Assembly (NCBI RefSeq): GCF_000376445.1 | Contig: NZ_AQXI01000002.1 | Coordinates: forward strand, 372,001-436,000 | Source: Haladaptatus paucihalophilus DX253 | GTDB lineage: Archaea; Halobacteriota; Halobacteria; Halobacteriales; Haladaptataceae | Length of the DNA stretch: 64,000 bases | Direction of reading: 5' to 3' | In this document: in pieces, positions 35,769 to 44,425 of the stretch | Numbering within the stretch: the first letter of the stretch is position 1 | How the letters are laid out: each line of letters opens with the position of its first letter | Program-made: the position numbers and the translations under genes | Notes under the pieces: model-generated | The model's input: only the letters and a program-made list of their open reading frames with translations | What the model was told of the DNA's origin: nothing | Databases searched by the model: none

Positions 35769-36752
35769 TTAGAGTTCTTCTCGAAGCCGCGTGAACAGTC
35801 GTTCTTCGCGGTCCGCGAGCGCCGCCGCCTGCTCGCTGGCGTCCTCGAACAGCGCTCCCTGTTTTTCCCCTTCGACTTCGCTCGCCTCTTTGAGCGTGTC
35901 GCCGAGGCCGGTCCAATCGTCCGCGACGGCGTGGAAGCGGTCGGGAATCTCTCCTTCGAGTTCGAGGTCGGATGCAACGTGGTCGAGGAAATCGGCGTAC
36001 AATCGGCGGAACGCGCCACCGCCCGTTCCCCGCCGTTCGATGTTCTGGTAGGCGAACCGGGCGCACCAGCCCGAATCCTCCAACGCGGTCCACGAGGGGA
36101 GGTCCGCCGCGAACCGGCGAATTCCGTCGATACCTTGCGAGTGCCAGCCGCCGTCCTCCGCCGAGAGCATGAGGTCTGCCGTCCGTCGAACCGCGTCCCG
36201 ACTCGCGGTCGCGAGGTCGGTTTCGATGGTCGGATCGGTCACGACGAGCCATCGGTTGTCGAGCGGGCCGAAGCCGTGGTCGGAGTCCCACGCCTCCCGA
36301 AGGTGGGAGGCGGGCAATCGCTGTGTCGTCTCGAATTCGCTGTCGGACAGGAGCACGTCGTCGCCGTCGGTGCCGACGCAGAGGAGGATGTGCGGGCCGA
36401 AGTGCGTGTTCGTTTCGAAGTAATCGAGGTAGTAGAGGTCCACGAACAGCATCACCGGAACGTCGTCCGCGAGATACTCACGAACGTCGCTCCACGCCGC
36501 ACCCCACTGCCGTTCGCTGTCCTCCCGGTAGTCGATGCCGAGCGTCTCGAAGAACCCCGTCTCCAACTGCCCGTTTCGCCCCATGATGAGACGGCTCGCC
36601 GGGCCGCGCTCGTAGTATCCGAAGCCGAGTCCGGAACCGAGACCGAAACAGAGCGATTCGTCGAAGCCCCACTGGTAGAAGTCCGAGAGGTTTCGAAGCG
36701 ACGCGGAGCCACAGTGCGCTCCGGGTGTGTGGTCGTACTCGGAGAGGTGCAT
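35769..36752 (-). CDS. BtrH-like (DUF4872) protein
   Basis: A 327-residue soluble protein. It opens with HTPGAHCGSASLRNLSDFY, the N-terminal signature of the BtrH/cysteine-peptidase-like fold with Cys14 as the likely nucleophile. A His in ETNTHFGPHILLCVGTDGDD and Asp nearby could complete a triad. The C-terminal half (GIDGIRRFAADLPSWTALED ... RFAYQNIERRGTGGGAFRRL) matches the DUF4872 part. BtrH in butirosin synthesis transfers an acyl group from a carrier protein. Here no biosynthetic partner is adjacent, so the substrate is unknown. Confidence 0.82.
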   Translation of the reverse strand: MHLSEYDHTPGAHCGSASLRNLSDFYQWGFDESLCFGLGSGLGFGYYERGPASRLIMGRNGQLETGFFETLGIDYREDSERQWGAAWSDVREYLADDVPVMLFVDLYYLDYFETNTHFGPHILLCVGTDGDDVLLSDSEFETTQRLPASHLREAWDSDHGFGPLDNRWLVVTDPTIETDLATASRDAVRRTADLMLSAEDGGWHSQGIDGIRRFAADLPSWTALEDSGWCARFAYQNIERRGTGGGAFRRLYADFLDHVASDLELEGEIPDRFHAVADDWTGLGDTLKEASEVEGEKQGALFEDASEQAAALADREERLFTRLREEL

Positions 36753-37045
36753 GCGTACTCGATGGACGCGGCGTGTAAAGTAGTGACCGTCTTCGTTCTT
36801 CGAATAGTCGGACTCAAACCTTTTGATCAGTTATCGAGAATCTCGATGCTGGACGGCTGCATCTGTCTCTTCCCATTACATCCCTCATGTGTGGATATTG
36901 CTGGTGGGCTCAACATCGGATTTCCCAAACCCTCATTGAACATATGATAATTATAACATTAATTAAAAATTGTTATTTTATTATATTTCTATAATATATT
37001 TTAAATTGTGAGCAATTAAGTGCTATTATCTACATTTACGAACTG
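36753..37045. other. AT-rich intergenic region
   Basis: The spacer before the first deacylase-like gene. Bases about 36945-37030 are almost entirely A and T (TTAATTAAAAATTGTTATTT and similar), sharply unlike the surrounding GC-rich DNA. No open frame is convincing. It could hold the promoter of the gene at 37046 or mark transferred DNA. Confidence 0.55.
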
Positions 37046-37870
37046 ATGCAATATATCAAGCGCGGGGACGATGAGTTATTTAACCGAACACGACGTTCGT
37101 TTCTACGTTTCACTGGTGCCGCAGCTACTACTTCTGCTTTTCTCGCAACGCAAGGGATGAGCACCGCTGCGACTCGGACCAAATATACCATCCGCGAGGA
37201 TACGCTGGACGAAACCGAGGTGTACGTGACTGATACGCAGAAATCGGGGCCGACGGCGGTCGTGGTAGGCGGCATACAGGGTAACGAACCCGCCGGTTAC
37301 GATGCAGCCAGGGACATCAAAACGTGGTCGATAGACCGAGGAACCCTTGTCACGATTCCACAGGCGAATCCGATTGCGATTCGCCGGGATACATACTTCA
37401 ACGACAGGGGGAACCTCAATCGGAAGTTCCCGCCGGGGGAAACGCCGACGACACCGCTCGCACGGGCGATTTGGGGCGTTCTTACGTCGTACGACCCGGA
37501 CGTGGTTATCAATCTCCACAGTTCGCGAGGCATCTATCGGGAAGACGTCGGACCGGACGGCGTCGGACAGGCGATCTACCCGACGACCGTTTCGGGTGCC
37601 GCTCGTGACGCGATACGCACGAAAGAGTACATGAATCGATATCATCTCGACGACTCTTTTCCCGACCACTATCGATTCAAGCGCGGCAATCTGATCGATG
37701 GGACCCGTCCGTTACTCATCCACAAGGTCGATGCCGACCTGAACGAACCGGGATTCATCATCGAGACGACCCGGTACGGGACGAGCCTCAAAACGCGGAC
37801 CCGTTGGGAGCTCAACATCGTTCGACATCTGCTGGGACGACACGGAATCCACCGGACGTACGAAAATTGA
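37046..37870 (+). CDS. Tat-exported metallo-deacylase/carboxypeptidase-like protein, copy 1
   Basis: A 274-residue protein with a Tat signal (RTRRSFLRFTGAAATTSAFL). The mature part has the succinylglutamate desuccinylase / aspartoacylase / M14 pattern: VVVGGIQGNEPAGYDAA, then DRGNLNRKFPPGETPTTPLA, VVINLHSSRGIYRED and GFIIETTRYGT with the catalytic Glu. In known members the first motif is GGxHGNE, with His and Glu as zinc ligands; here the His is Gln. It probably acts outside the cell on an amide or peptide bond, unless the substitution abolishes zinc binding. It is a near-duplicate of the gene at 39550. Confidence 0.82.
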   Translation: MQYIKRGDDELFNRTRRSFLRFTGAAATTSAFLATQGMSTAATRTKYTIREDTLDETEVYVTDTQKSGPTAVVVGGIQGNEPAGYDAARDIKTWSIDRGTLVTIPQANPIAIRRDTYFNDRGNLNRKFPPGETPTTPLARAIWGVLTSYDPDVVINLHSSRGIYREDVGPDGVGQAIYPTTVSGAARDAIRTKEYMNRYHLDDSFPDHYRFKRGNLIDGTRPLLIHKVDADLNEPGFIIETTRYGTSLKTRTRWELNIVRHLLGRHGIHRTYEN

Positions 37871-37967
37871 AATCGGGATGGTTTCGGGTTGCAGAGTCGA
37901 TGAACAGTAAATGGGAGTACATCGATGGTGTTGCCCGCCATCGATCCGTCTTCGTTCTTCGAACCGC

Positions 37968-39239
37968 TCACTCGTCCCGCGGCGTAACCCGTACCTCGAC
38001 GCCGTTCGGTCGGTAGGCGTTCGCCGCGTAGCCCCCCTCGTTCCACGGGTAGACGTCCTCGGGAACCTCCGCCCAGTCGTCGAGGACGGCGATGCGGGAC
38101 GGCTGGGTTCGTCCCTCCTCGTCGGTCGCCCGCGAGAGCAACGTGACCGTCCCGTCGAACCCCGTCTTCGGTTCCCACGCGTAGCTGAACAAGCGCCACG
38201 CGCCGCTGTAGTCCGGACCGTACAGGTCGGCGTCGTGCCACGTCTCGCCGTCGTCCGTCGATACTTCGACGCGGGACACCCTGTCGTCCCCCGCCCACGC
38301 CACGCCCCGAATCTCCACCCGTCCGTCCGCGTCGGGTGTGACCGGGCGTTCGCCGTCCGGTTCCCCGATGAGCGACATGACGTTCTCGTCGAACGTGTAC
38401 GGGTGCGTCACGTCGCCGACGAGTTGCTCCCACGTATCGACCGTCGGAACCGTCTCCTCGATTCCCGGTTCGGCGTCCGCCGGATGGATGCGGTAGGCAC
38501 CGTGTTGCCAGTAGGTGTACGTCCGCCCGTCGTCCTCCTCGGCGAACGTCGCGTCCGTGACCATCGTGTCCGTCACCCGGAGTTCCTCGACCCACTTGAC
38601 GCTGTTCGTGCCGTACCATCCCGGCACGATGAGTCGGACCGGATACCCGTGTTCGACCGGGAGCGGTTTGCCGTTCATCTCGTACGCGAGGACGCAATCG
38701 TCGAGCGCCTTCGACAGCGGAATCGATTTCACGTACACGTCGTCGTCCGCGGGGACGTCCCCGCCGACGACGGTGAGCCAGCGATCCGAATCGTCGTTCA
38801 CGTCTACGCCGCGGTCTTCGAGCACCGCCCGAATCGGCGTTCCGCTCCACATCGCGGTTCCAACGGCGTCCCACGTCCACTGGACGCTCCCCGTCTCAGG
38901 GTCGTGTTGGCCGCGGTTGTTCCCCGCACACTCCATCGTGTGTGCGACGGCGACCGTCGGATAGTCCTCCCGAAGCGCCTCCATCGAGAGCGATTCGCCG
39001 TCGTCCACGCCCGTCACCCGGACTCGCCACGTTTCCGCGTCTGCGTCCGGGATGTCGTTCCGATGGCAGACGAAGTGTTCCTCGACCGGCGTCAGCCAGT
39101 CCGCGAACGTCCCCCGACTCGCCGCGCCGACGACGGTGTACCGGTCCTCCTCGTCACGAGCCTCCCGCGTCCCGGGTTTCCGTTCGAGGATGTCGTCTAT
39201 CTCCCCGTGCCGTGAGTCCCGTCCAGTGCTCTCTCCCAT
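37968..39239 (-). CDS. Sulfite-oxidase-family molybdopterin oxidoreductase
   Basis: A 423-residue protein of the sulfite oxidase fold. The molybdenum-binding Cys is in VAHTMECAGNNRGQ. Further cofactor segments are YEMNGKPLPVEHGYPVRLIV and PGWYGTNSVKWVEELRV. The C-terminal Mo-co dimerisation domain is clear (VEIRGVAWAGDDRVSRVEVS, GETWHDADL). No signal peptide is visible, so it is probably cytoplasmic, and there is no heme domain. Members oxidise sulfite or act on related substrates with separate electron acceptors; the acceptor is unknown. It lies on the opposite strand between the two deacylase-like copies. Confidence 0.92.
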   Translation of the reverse strand: MGESTGRDSRHGEIDDILERKPGTREARDEEDRYTVVGAASRGTFADWLTPVEEHFVCHRNDIPDADAETWRVRVTGVDDGESLSMEALREDYPTVAVAHTMECAGNNRGQHDPETGSVQWTWDAVGTAMWSGTPIRAVLEDRGVDVNDDSDRWLTVVGGDVPADDDVYVKSIPLSKALDDCVLAYEMNGKPLPVEHGYPVRLIVPGWYGTNSVKWVEELRVTDTMVTDATFAEEDDGRTYTYWQHGAYRIHPADAEPGIEETVPTVDTWEQLVGDVTHPYTFDENVMSLIGEPDGERPVTPDADGRVEIRGVAWAGDDRVSRVEVSTDDGETWHDADLYGPDYSGAWRLFSYAWEPKTGFDGTVTLLSRATDEEGRTQPSRIAVLDDWAEVPEDVYPWNEGGYAANAYRPNGVEVRVTPRDE

Positions 39240-39549
39240 GTATGATATTATCAGTCACGACGAGCAAAACCGTTCCGGCGTGATGTGCGAACAGGCTTTT
39301 CCTGTTCTCTTTCCGTATCGTATCCGCGAACAAATGTGGCGAATCGAAGTAATTCCGGCTAGGGGCTCTGACGAGCGTCGTCGCACCTTGATTTCGAAAC
39401 GTTCCTCGGTATCGTCGCTCTTCTCCTTCCTTGTCGTATATTACCTGAGCCCTTCACTCCGATTGATCATTCCTATCAGACGGTACGTCCTCCGAACGTG
39501 ATAGATGATGGGACATAACTAATTATAAAAATTCTAAATTTATGATCCG
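39240..39549. other. Intergenic spacer with AT-rich promoter-like element
   Basis: A 310-bp spacer that must hold the divergent promoters of the sulfite-oxidase-family gene and the second deacylase-like gene. Just before the ATG at 39550 is an AT-rich stretch (CTAATTATAAAAATTCTAAA, about 39519-39538) that is a good TATA candidate for a nearly leaderless transcript. I see no small gene in the rest. Confidence 0.45.
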
Positions 39550-40374
39550 ATGTCAAATAACGAGAGAGGAGAGGACGCGGGAGTCGATAGAACACGGCGT
39601 TCGTTCCTTCGTCACGCCGGAGTCGCGGCTACCGCTTCGGCGTTTCTCGCGACGCAGGGGACGACTCGGGCCGCGACTCGGACCAGATACACCATCCGTG
39701 AGGATACGCCGGACGAAACCGAGGTGTACGTAACTGATACAGGGGTATCTGGACCGACGGCGGTCGTGGTGGGCGGCATACAGGGTAACGAACCCGCCGG
39801 TTACGAAGCGGCTGAGGATATCAAAACGTGGTCGATAGACCGGGGAATGCTCGTTACGATTCCGCGGGCCAACCCGGTTGCCATTCGCCGGGATACATAC
39901 TTCAACGATAGGGGGAACCTCAATCGGAAGTTCCCGCCGGGGGAAACGCCGACGACACCGCTCGCACGGGCGATTTGGGACGTCCTTACGTCGTACGACC
40001 CGGACGTGGTTATCAATCTCCACAGTTCGCGAGGCATCTATCGGGAAGACGTCGGACCGGATGGCGTCGGACAGGCGATCTACCCGACGACCGCTTCGGG
40101 TGCCGCTCGTGACGCGATACGCACGAAAGAGTACATGAACCGGTATCATCTCGACGACTCGCTCTCCGACCACTATCGATTCAAGCGCGGCAATCTGATA
40201 GACGGGGACCGTCCGTTACTCATCCACAAGGTCGACGCCGACCTGAACGAACCGGGATTCATCGTCGAGACGACCCGGTACGGGACGAGCCTCAAAACGC
40301 GGACGGCTTGGGAGCTCAACATCGTTCGACACTTGTTGCGACGACACGGCATCCACCGGACGTACGAAAATTAA
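39550..40374 (+). CDS. Tat-exported metallo-deacylase/carboxypeptidase-like protein, copy 2
   Basis: A 274-residue paralogue of the gene at 37046, the same length and nearly identical from residue ~45 onward. The Tat signal (RTRRSFLRHAGVAATASAFL) differs more than the catalytic part. It has the same GGIQGNEPAGY motif with Gln in place of the usual zinc-binding His, NLHSSRG, and GFIVETTRYGT. Long stretches of DNA are identical between the copies, for instance around 37430-37560 and 39930-40060, pointing to recent duplication or gene conversion. It is preceded by its own AT-rich element. Confidence 0.82.
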   Translation: MSNNERGEDAGVDRTRRSFLRHAGVAATASAFLATQGTTRAATRTRYTIREDTPDETEVYVTDTGVSGPTAVVVGGIQGNEPAGYEAAEDIKTWSIDRGMLVTIPRANPVAIRRDTYFNDRGNLNRKFPPGETPTTPLARAIWDVLTSYDPDVVINLHSSRGIYREDVGPDGVGQAIYPTTASGAARDAIRTKEYMNRYHLDDSLSDHYRFKRGNLIDGDRPLLIHKVDADLNEPGFIVETTRYGTSLKTRTAWELNIVRHLLRRHGIHRTYEN

Positions 40375-40560
40375 CGTCGAAATCCGTGCTGTGGGTGCCG
40401 AGTAGGCGGTCCCTGAACCGGTTTTCACGCCGACTCAGTGCCCGCGGTTCTACGAGCGCACGGAGCGTGACCCGTAAAACCGAAACCGAAGCCGACCCCG
40501 GTCGGCAGGCACGAATAAAAATCGTTGGAGGAACCGAACCCCCTGTTTATCGGCGTCGAA

Positions 40561-41643
40561 TCAGCAGTACATCGATTCGGCGACGTCGATGAGCGACGCC
40601 TTGGAGAGCGACCCGGTTACCGAGTAGCTGCTGTCGTCGTCCGACCACTGGAGCAGGCCCTGCTCGCCGACGGTGGTGTAGGTGGCGTCGTGTCCGGCGA
40701 CCGAGACGGTCTGGTCCCCGCGAGACGGGCGCGTCGCGGATGTCTGCGAGACGACCAGCGAGTCGGTTCCGTTCGAGTATCGCAGCGACACCGACGCGTC
40801 GCCGTTCGAGGTCGTGACCGTCACGTTTTCGAGCGAGTAGCCGTCCGGAACGTCGGTCGGCTCGCGGATGGCGAAATCGACCGCCTCCTGTGCGTCAGCG
40901 ACCGAGGAGTACGTCGTGGTTTCCGGCAGCCCGACGTCGATGACCTTTGCGTCCTCCGGCGGGGTGTACGTGAACCGCTCGTCGGAAATCGACGCGTCGT
41001 ACGACAGGTTCGAATACGTCATCGTCGTCGTAGTCGTATCGTTTCCGACGGCTGTCTCCACGTGCGTCTTGACGGGGAACCAGTTCTCCTGGTCGAGCCA
41101 GACCGTCTGGTTCTGCATCAAGTTCCCGAGGGACTCGTTTTTCGGCTGGAGCGTCACCTTGTAGGTTTCGCGGCCGGAGACCGTCGCTTCCCCTTGGTAC
41201 TCCGCGGTGAACGCGTCCGAGAACTGCTGGAACGCTTTGGTGAGGTTCTGGACGAGACCCGCGTTCTCGCCGCTGAGCCGCAGGTGACGGGCGGTGTTCC
41301 GCGTGTCGTTGTACATCCAGATGTCCGACCCGTTCGAGACCATCACGTCGCCCGCCGTGGGTCCGTCCGTGTACTCGTACCGGACGTGGTTCGGCAGTCG
41401 CTGCCAGACGTCGGCGCGGACGGTCTGCGTGTCGTTCGCCCGCTCGGTTTCGACGGTCACCGTTCCGGTGACGCTGGTGACCGTGGTGTTGTTGCCGAGG
41501 GCGTGCTGTTCGATGGTCGATTCCGATGGCGTCGAGGTATCCTGTACCTGATCGGAACTCTCCATGCTCGCATAGCCGCCGACCGAGGCGGCGACGACGA
41601 GCGTGAGGAGACCAAGTGTCAGGAGGGACTTTCGTGTGACCAT
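40561..41643 (-). CDS. LolA/RseB-like secreted protein
   Basis: A 360-residue protein from the ATG at 41643. The frame is open much further upstream, but that part overlaps the neighbouring SDR gene in another frame. It opens with an export signal (RKSLLTLGLLTLVVAASVGG), without a lipobox Cys. The first ~215 residues resemble the LolA/outer-membrane-lipoprotein-sorting fold: VTVETERANDTQTVRADVWQ, SGRETYKVTLQPKN and NQTVWLDQENWFPVKTHVE. A DUF4367-like domain (PTDVPDGYSLENVTVTTSNG) closes it, ending in Cys. In archaea such proteins are surface-exposed with unknown ligands. Confidence 0.83.
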   Translation of the reverse strand: MVTRKSLLTLGLLTLVVAASVGGYASMESSDQVQDTSTPSESTIEQHALGNNTTVTSVTGTVTVETERANDTQTVRADVWQRLPNHVRYEYTDGPTAGDVMVSNGSDIWMYNDTRNTARHLRLSGENAGLVQNLTKAFQQFSDAFTAEYQGEATVSGRETYKVTLQPKNESLGNLMQNQTVWLDQENWFPVKTHVETAVGNDTTTTTMTYSNLSYDASISDERFTYTPPEDAKVIDVGLPETTTYSSVADAQEAVDFAIREPTDVPDGYSLENVTVTTSNGDASVSLRYSNGTDSLVVSQTSATRPSRGDQTVSVAGHDATYTTVGEQGLLQWSDDDSSYSVTGSLSKASLIDVAESMYC

Positions 41644-41771
41644 GCGACCGAAAATTACCACTGCCGTTTGATGAAATCTTTTATGAATTTCTGATAGATG
41701 AGATGAATTAGCACGGTGTTGAGATTTGCTCGACGGCCGGAGTCCGTCGAAACCCGCTCTCTGAATCGCGC

Positions 41772-42533
41772 TTACTGCACCGAGAATCCGCCGTCGACCA
41801 CGAGGCCGTGGCCGTTCACGAACGAGGCTTCCTCGCTCGCGAGGAACAACACCGCGTCGGCAACCTCCTCGGGACGGGCGAGTCTGCCGAGCGGATATCG
41901 TTTCAGCAACTCCTCTTTCGCCTTCTCCGGGTCGGGTCGCGTCTCGAAGAACTCGCGCCCGAGTTCGGTGTCCGTGAACGCCGGGAGGACGGCGTTCGCG
42001 CGGACGCCCGCACGGCCCGCCTCGGCGGCGACGGCGCGGGTGAAGTTGAGCACGGCACCCTTCGTCAGCGAGTACACGGACTGCATCGGCAGTCCGTAGA
42101 AGGACGCCAGCGACCCGACGTTGACGATGTTCCCCGACCCTCGCTCTTTCAGGTGCGGGAGCGCGGCCTGACAGCCGTTCCAGACGCCGCGGACGTTCAC
42201 GTCGAAGACCCCTTCGAAGACCGAATCCTGTACGTCCTCCACGTACGCTGGCGGGTGACCGACTCCCGCGTTGTTGACGAGCACGTCGAGTTCGTGTTCC
42301 GCGACCACGGCGTCCACGAGGGTCGAGAACGACTCGGCGTCCGTCACGTCGAGTTCGAAGAACTCCGCGTCGTCGCCGTCGTCCGCGATGTCCGCAACCG
42401 TCTCCGGTCCCGTCTCCTCGTTCACGTCGGTGCAGATGACGAACGCACCCTCCCTCGCACACCGCTTGGCCGTCGCTTCTCCGATACCCTGTCCCGCACC
42501 CGTGACGAACACTGTTTTATTTTCGAGCCGCAT
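41772..42533 (-). CDS. Short-chain dehydrogenase/reductase (classical, NAD-type)
   Basis: A 253-residue classical SDR. The cofactor motif is TGAGQGIGEATAKRC, and the acidic Asp in VICTDVNEE after beta-2 favours NAD. NNAGVG and IVNVGSLASFYGLPMQSVYSLTKGAVL give the Ser-Tyr-Lys catalytic set. The end segment EEASFVNGHGLVVDGGFSVQ is the usual substrate-loop closing. It is similar to 3-oxoacyl-ACP-reductase-like enzymes of broad specificity. Downstream on the same strand is the LolA-like gene; upstream is the disrupted glyoxalase gene. Confidence 0.93.
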   Translation of the reverse strand: MRLENKTVFVTGAGQGIGEATAKRCAREGAFVICTDVNEETGPETVADIADDGDDAEFFELDVTDAESFSTLVDAVVAEHELDVLVNNAGVGHPPAYVEDVQDSVFEGVFDVNVRGVWNGCQAALPHLKERGSGNIVNVGSLASFYGLPMQSVYSLTKGAVLNFTRAVAAEAGRAGVRANAVLPAFTDTELGREFFETRPDPEKAKEELLKRYPLGRLARPEEVADAVLFLASEEASFVNGHGLVVDGGFSVQ

Positions 42534-42621
42534 ACGTAACGACTGTCAGCTGAATACTTGGTTCTTTTTATGGTTGGAAGAAACAGGTGCCCCAATCGTT
42601 CCGCGTCGCTCGAACGGGTCC

Positions 42622-42954
42622 CTACAGTTCGAGGAGTTCGACCGCGTTCCCGTCGGGGTCCCGGAGGAAGCAAATCCGCGTCCCGCTGCCGGTCGTCTGC
42701 GGTTCGCTGATGGTTTCCACGTCCTCGGGCAGGGTCGCGTAGACTTGCTCGATGTCGTCCGTCCGTAGTCCGAGGTGTTTCGCGCCGGTTTCGTACACGT
42801 CACGGGCGCGGCCGTCGTCCGCGTCGTCCGTGCGGTCCGCGACACTGGTCTCGTTCCCCTCGTCCGAATTGCCCGCATCGCCGTCGTCCCTCTCGTACTC
42901 GATGAGTTCGACGCGGGCCGTCTCGCCCCCGAGTTGGGCGAAGCGGCCGGTTAT
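42622..42954 (-). pseudogene. 3' part of a glyoxalase/VOC gene split by a TnpB element
   Basis: Read on the minus strand this encodes 110 residues ending at TAG: ITGRFAQLGGETARVELIEY, an acidic linker, then GAKHLGLRTDDIEQVYATL and CFLRDPDGNAVELLEL. These are the second half of a vicinal-oxygen-chelate (glyoxalase/bleomycin resistance) protein, with the metal-binding His and the final Glu. No start codon is present because the 5' part lies beyond the inserted element at 44426-44578. Joining the two parts restores one frame of 161 residues. Confidence 0.87.
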
Positions 42955-42973
42955 GGAAGTTGCAAGGCTAAAA

Positions 42974-42993
42974 CCCCGTCCTTTAGGGCGGGG
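42974..42993 (+). repeat. Left-end subterminal hairpin of the TnpB element
   Basis: CCCCGTCC, a TTTA loop, then GGGCGGGG form an 8-bp stem with one G-T wobble. Hairpins like this are recognised by TnpA in IS200/IS605 elements. Confidence 0.7.
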
Positions 42994-43102
42994 ATACAGC
43001 CGACAACTCCTACCCTATCCACCACCAATAGCAAGGTCGGATATTCAACGCTACCGACACTATTAAGAGAACGAGCTTCATAACCAGTTATGAAGCCAGA
43101 AA

Positions 43103-44377
43103 ATGAGTCGAACCGTCCGAACCTTCGAGGCCACGATTGCGAACCAGCGACAGGTTCGTGACGACCTCGACCAACTCGGATGGGCCGCCTCAAAACTCTG
43201 GAACGTCGGTCGCTACTACACGCAAGAACAGTGGGACGAAACGGGCGAGATTCCCGATGACGGGGAACTCAAAGCCGAACTCAAAGGCCACGAACGCTAC
43301 ACGGACTTGCATTCGCAATCCAGTCAGCGCGTTCTCGAAGAACTCGCTGAAGCGTTCAACGGCTGGTTCGGCAAGCGTCGGAACGGCGACGACCGTGCCC
43401 GACCGCCCGGCTACCGCAAAAACGGAGACTCCCACCCGCGTTCAACCGTGTCGTTCAAAGTGGCTGGCTTCAAGCACGACGCACAGTTCACCCGTGTTCG
43501 CCTCTCGAAAGGCCGCAACCTCAAAGAACACCGCTCGGACTTCATCCTGTGCGAGTACCAGACGCGCCCGGATGTTGACCTGACCGAGTGGGACATTCAA
43601 CAGGTTCGCGCCGTCTACAAACGCGACGAGTGGCGGTTACAATTCGTCTGTCGCACCACTATCGACCCGGAACCGCCGGGTGACGAGGTGGCTGGTGTTG
43701 ACCTTGGGATTTGCAACTTTGCCGCTATCTCGTTTGGTGGTGAGTCGGTTTTGTATCCGGGTGGCGCACTCAAAGAAGACGAATACTACTTCACAAAGAA
43801 GAAAGCCAAGTGCGACGATTCGTCGTCCCGGGAGGCTACTCGTCTCGACCGGACACGGACGGGTCGTCGGACGCACTTCTTGCACGTACTCTCGAAAGCG
43901 ATTGTTGAGGAGTGCGTCGAACGAGGTGTCGGTAGACTTGTCGTTGGCGACCTCGGCGGCCTCCGAGAAGACGATGAGAACGGCGAGTCTCGGAACTGGG
44001 GCGACCACGGTAATCTCGACTTGCACGGGTGGGCGTTCGACCGCTTCACGACGCTACTCGACTATAAGGCAGAAGCCGAGGGTATCGACGTGGAGTTGGT
44101 GTCAGAACGCGATACGTCGAAGTCGTGTTCGTGTTGTGGTCACACGGACGATAACCAGCGGGTTGAACGCGGGTTGTACGTGTGTGAGACGTGCGATACG
44201 GTTGCGAACGCGGACGTGAACGGCGCGGAGAACATTCGGCAAAAGGTACTCCCGAGTCTCGCCATAGACGGCGGAGATAGGGATAACGGCTGGTTGGCAC
44301 AGCCAGCGGTTCACCTGTTCGACCGTAGTGAGGGTGTTTTCGCCCCACGAGAACAGGTCGTGAACCGCGAACCGTAA
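43103..44377 (+). CDS. tnpB: TnpB (IS1341-type RNA-guided nuclease family)
   Basis: A 424-residue TnpB/OrfB. RuvC-I is AGVDLGICNFAAIS with Asp200. The zinc finger is CSCC-x15-CETC (Cys342, Cys345, Cys361, Cys364), and RuvC-III is ANADVNGAENI with Asp371. The RuvC-II position reads RLVVGDLGGLRED, with Gly282 where the catalytic Glu usually stands; Glu289 follows nearby. TnpB proteins cut DNA guided by an RNA from the element's right end, and this helps keep elements in the genome. A guide RNA would overlap the 3' end of the gene and the right hairpin, with its guide reading out into the glyoxalase sequence after 44425. Confidence 0.93.
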   Translation: MSRTVRTFEATIANQRQVRDDLDQLGWAASKLWNVGRYYTQEQWDETGEIPDDGELKAELKGHERYTDLHSQSSQRVLEELAEAFNGWFGKRRNGDDRARPPGYRKNGDSHPRSTVSFKVAGFKHDAQFTRVRLSKGRNLKEHRSDFILCEYQTRPDVDLTEWDIQQVRAVYKRDEWRLQFVCRTTIDPEPPGDEVAGVDLGICNFAAISFGGESVLYPGGALKEDEYYFTKKKAKCDDSSSREATRLDRTRTGRRTHFLHVLSKAIVEECVERGVGRLVVGDLGGLREDDENGESRNWGDHGNLDLHGWAFDRFTTLLDYKAEAEGIDVELVSERDTSKSCSCCGHTDDNQRVERGLYVCETCDTVANADVNGAENIRQKVLPSLAIDGGDRDNGWLAQPAVHLFDRSEGVFAPREQVVNREP

Positions 44378-44397
44378 TATCCCAACGCGGTCGGGAA

Positions 44398-44419
44398 TCC
44401 TCGCCCTTCAGGGCGGGGA
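44398..44419 (+). repeat. Right-end subterminal hairpin of the TnpB element
   Basis: CCTCGCCC, a TTCA loop, then GGGCGGGG make an 8-bp stem with one G-T wobble, extended by a flanking T-A pair. It lies 6 bp inside the inferred right boundary and probably forms part of the guide RNA scaffold. Confidence 0.7.
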
Positions 44420-44425
44420 GGATGT

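Larger units (their letters stand above)
42955..44425 (+). mobile_element. IS1341-type (IS200/IS605 family) element carrying only tnpB
   Basis: A 1471-bp insertion with one gene, tnpB, and no tnpA. It interrupts the glyoxalase gene. The left boundary is set after TTAT (42951-42954), a tetranucleotide of the kind used as a target by this family. The right boundary is set because joining 42954 to 44426 restores the glyoxalase frame exactly. Subterminal hairpins lie at both ends (42974-42993 and 44398-44419). There is no target duplication, as expected for the family. Mobility would need TnpA from another copy. Confidence 0.85.

Noticed and set aside
41644-42462. Extension of the LolA-like gene upstream to 42462
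   Set aside because: The added part is Arg/Gly-rich and overlaps the SDR gene in another frame; the ATG at 41643 gives a proper signal peptide.
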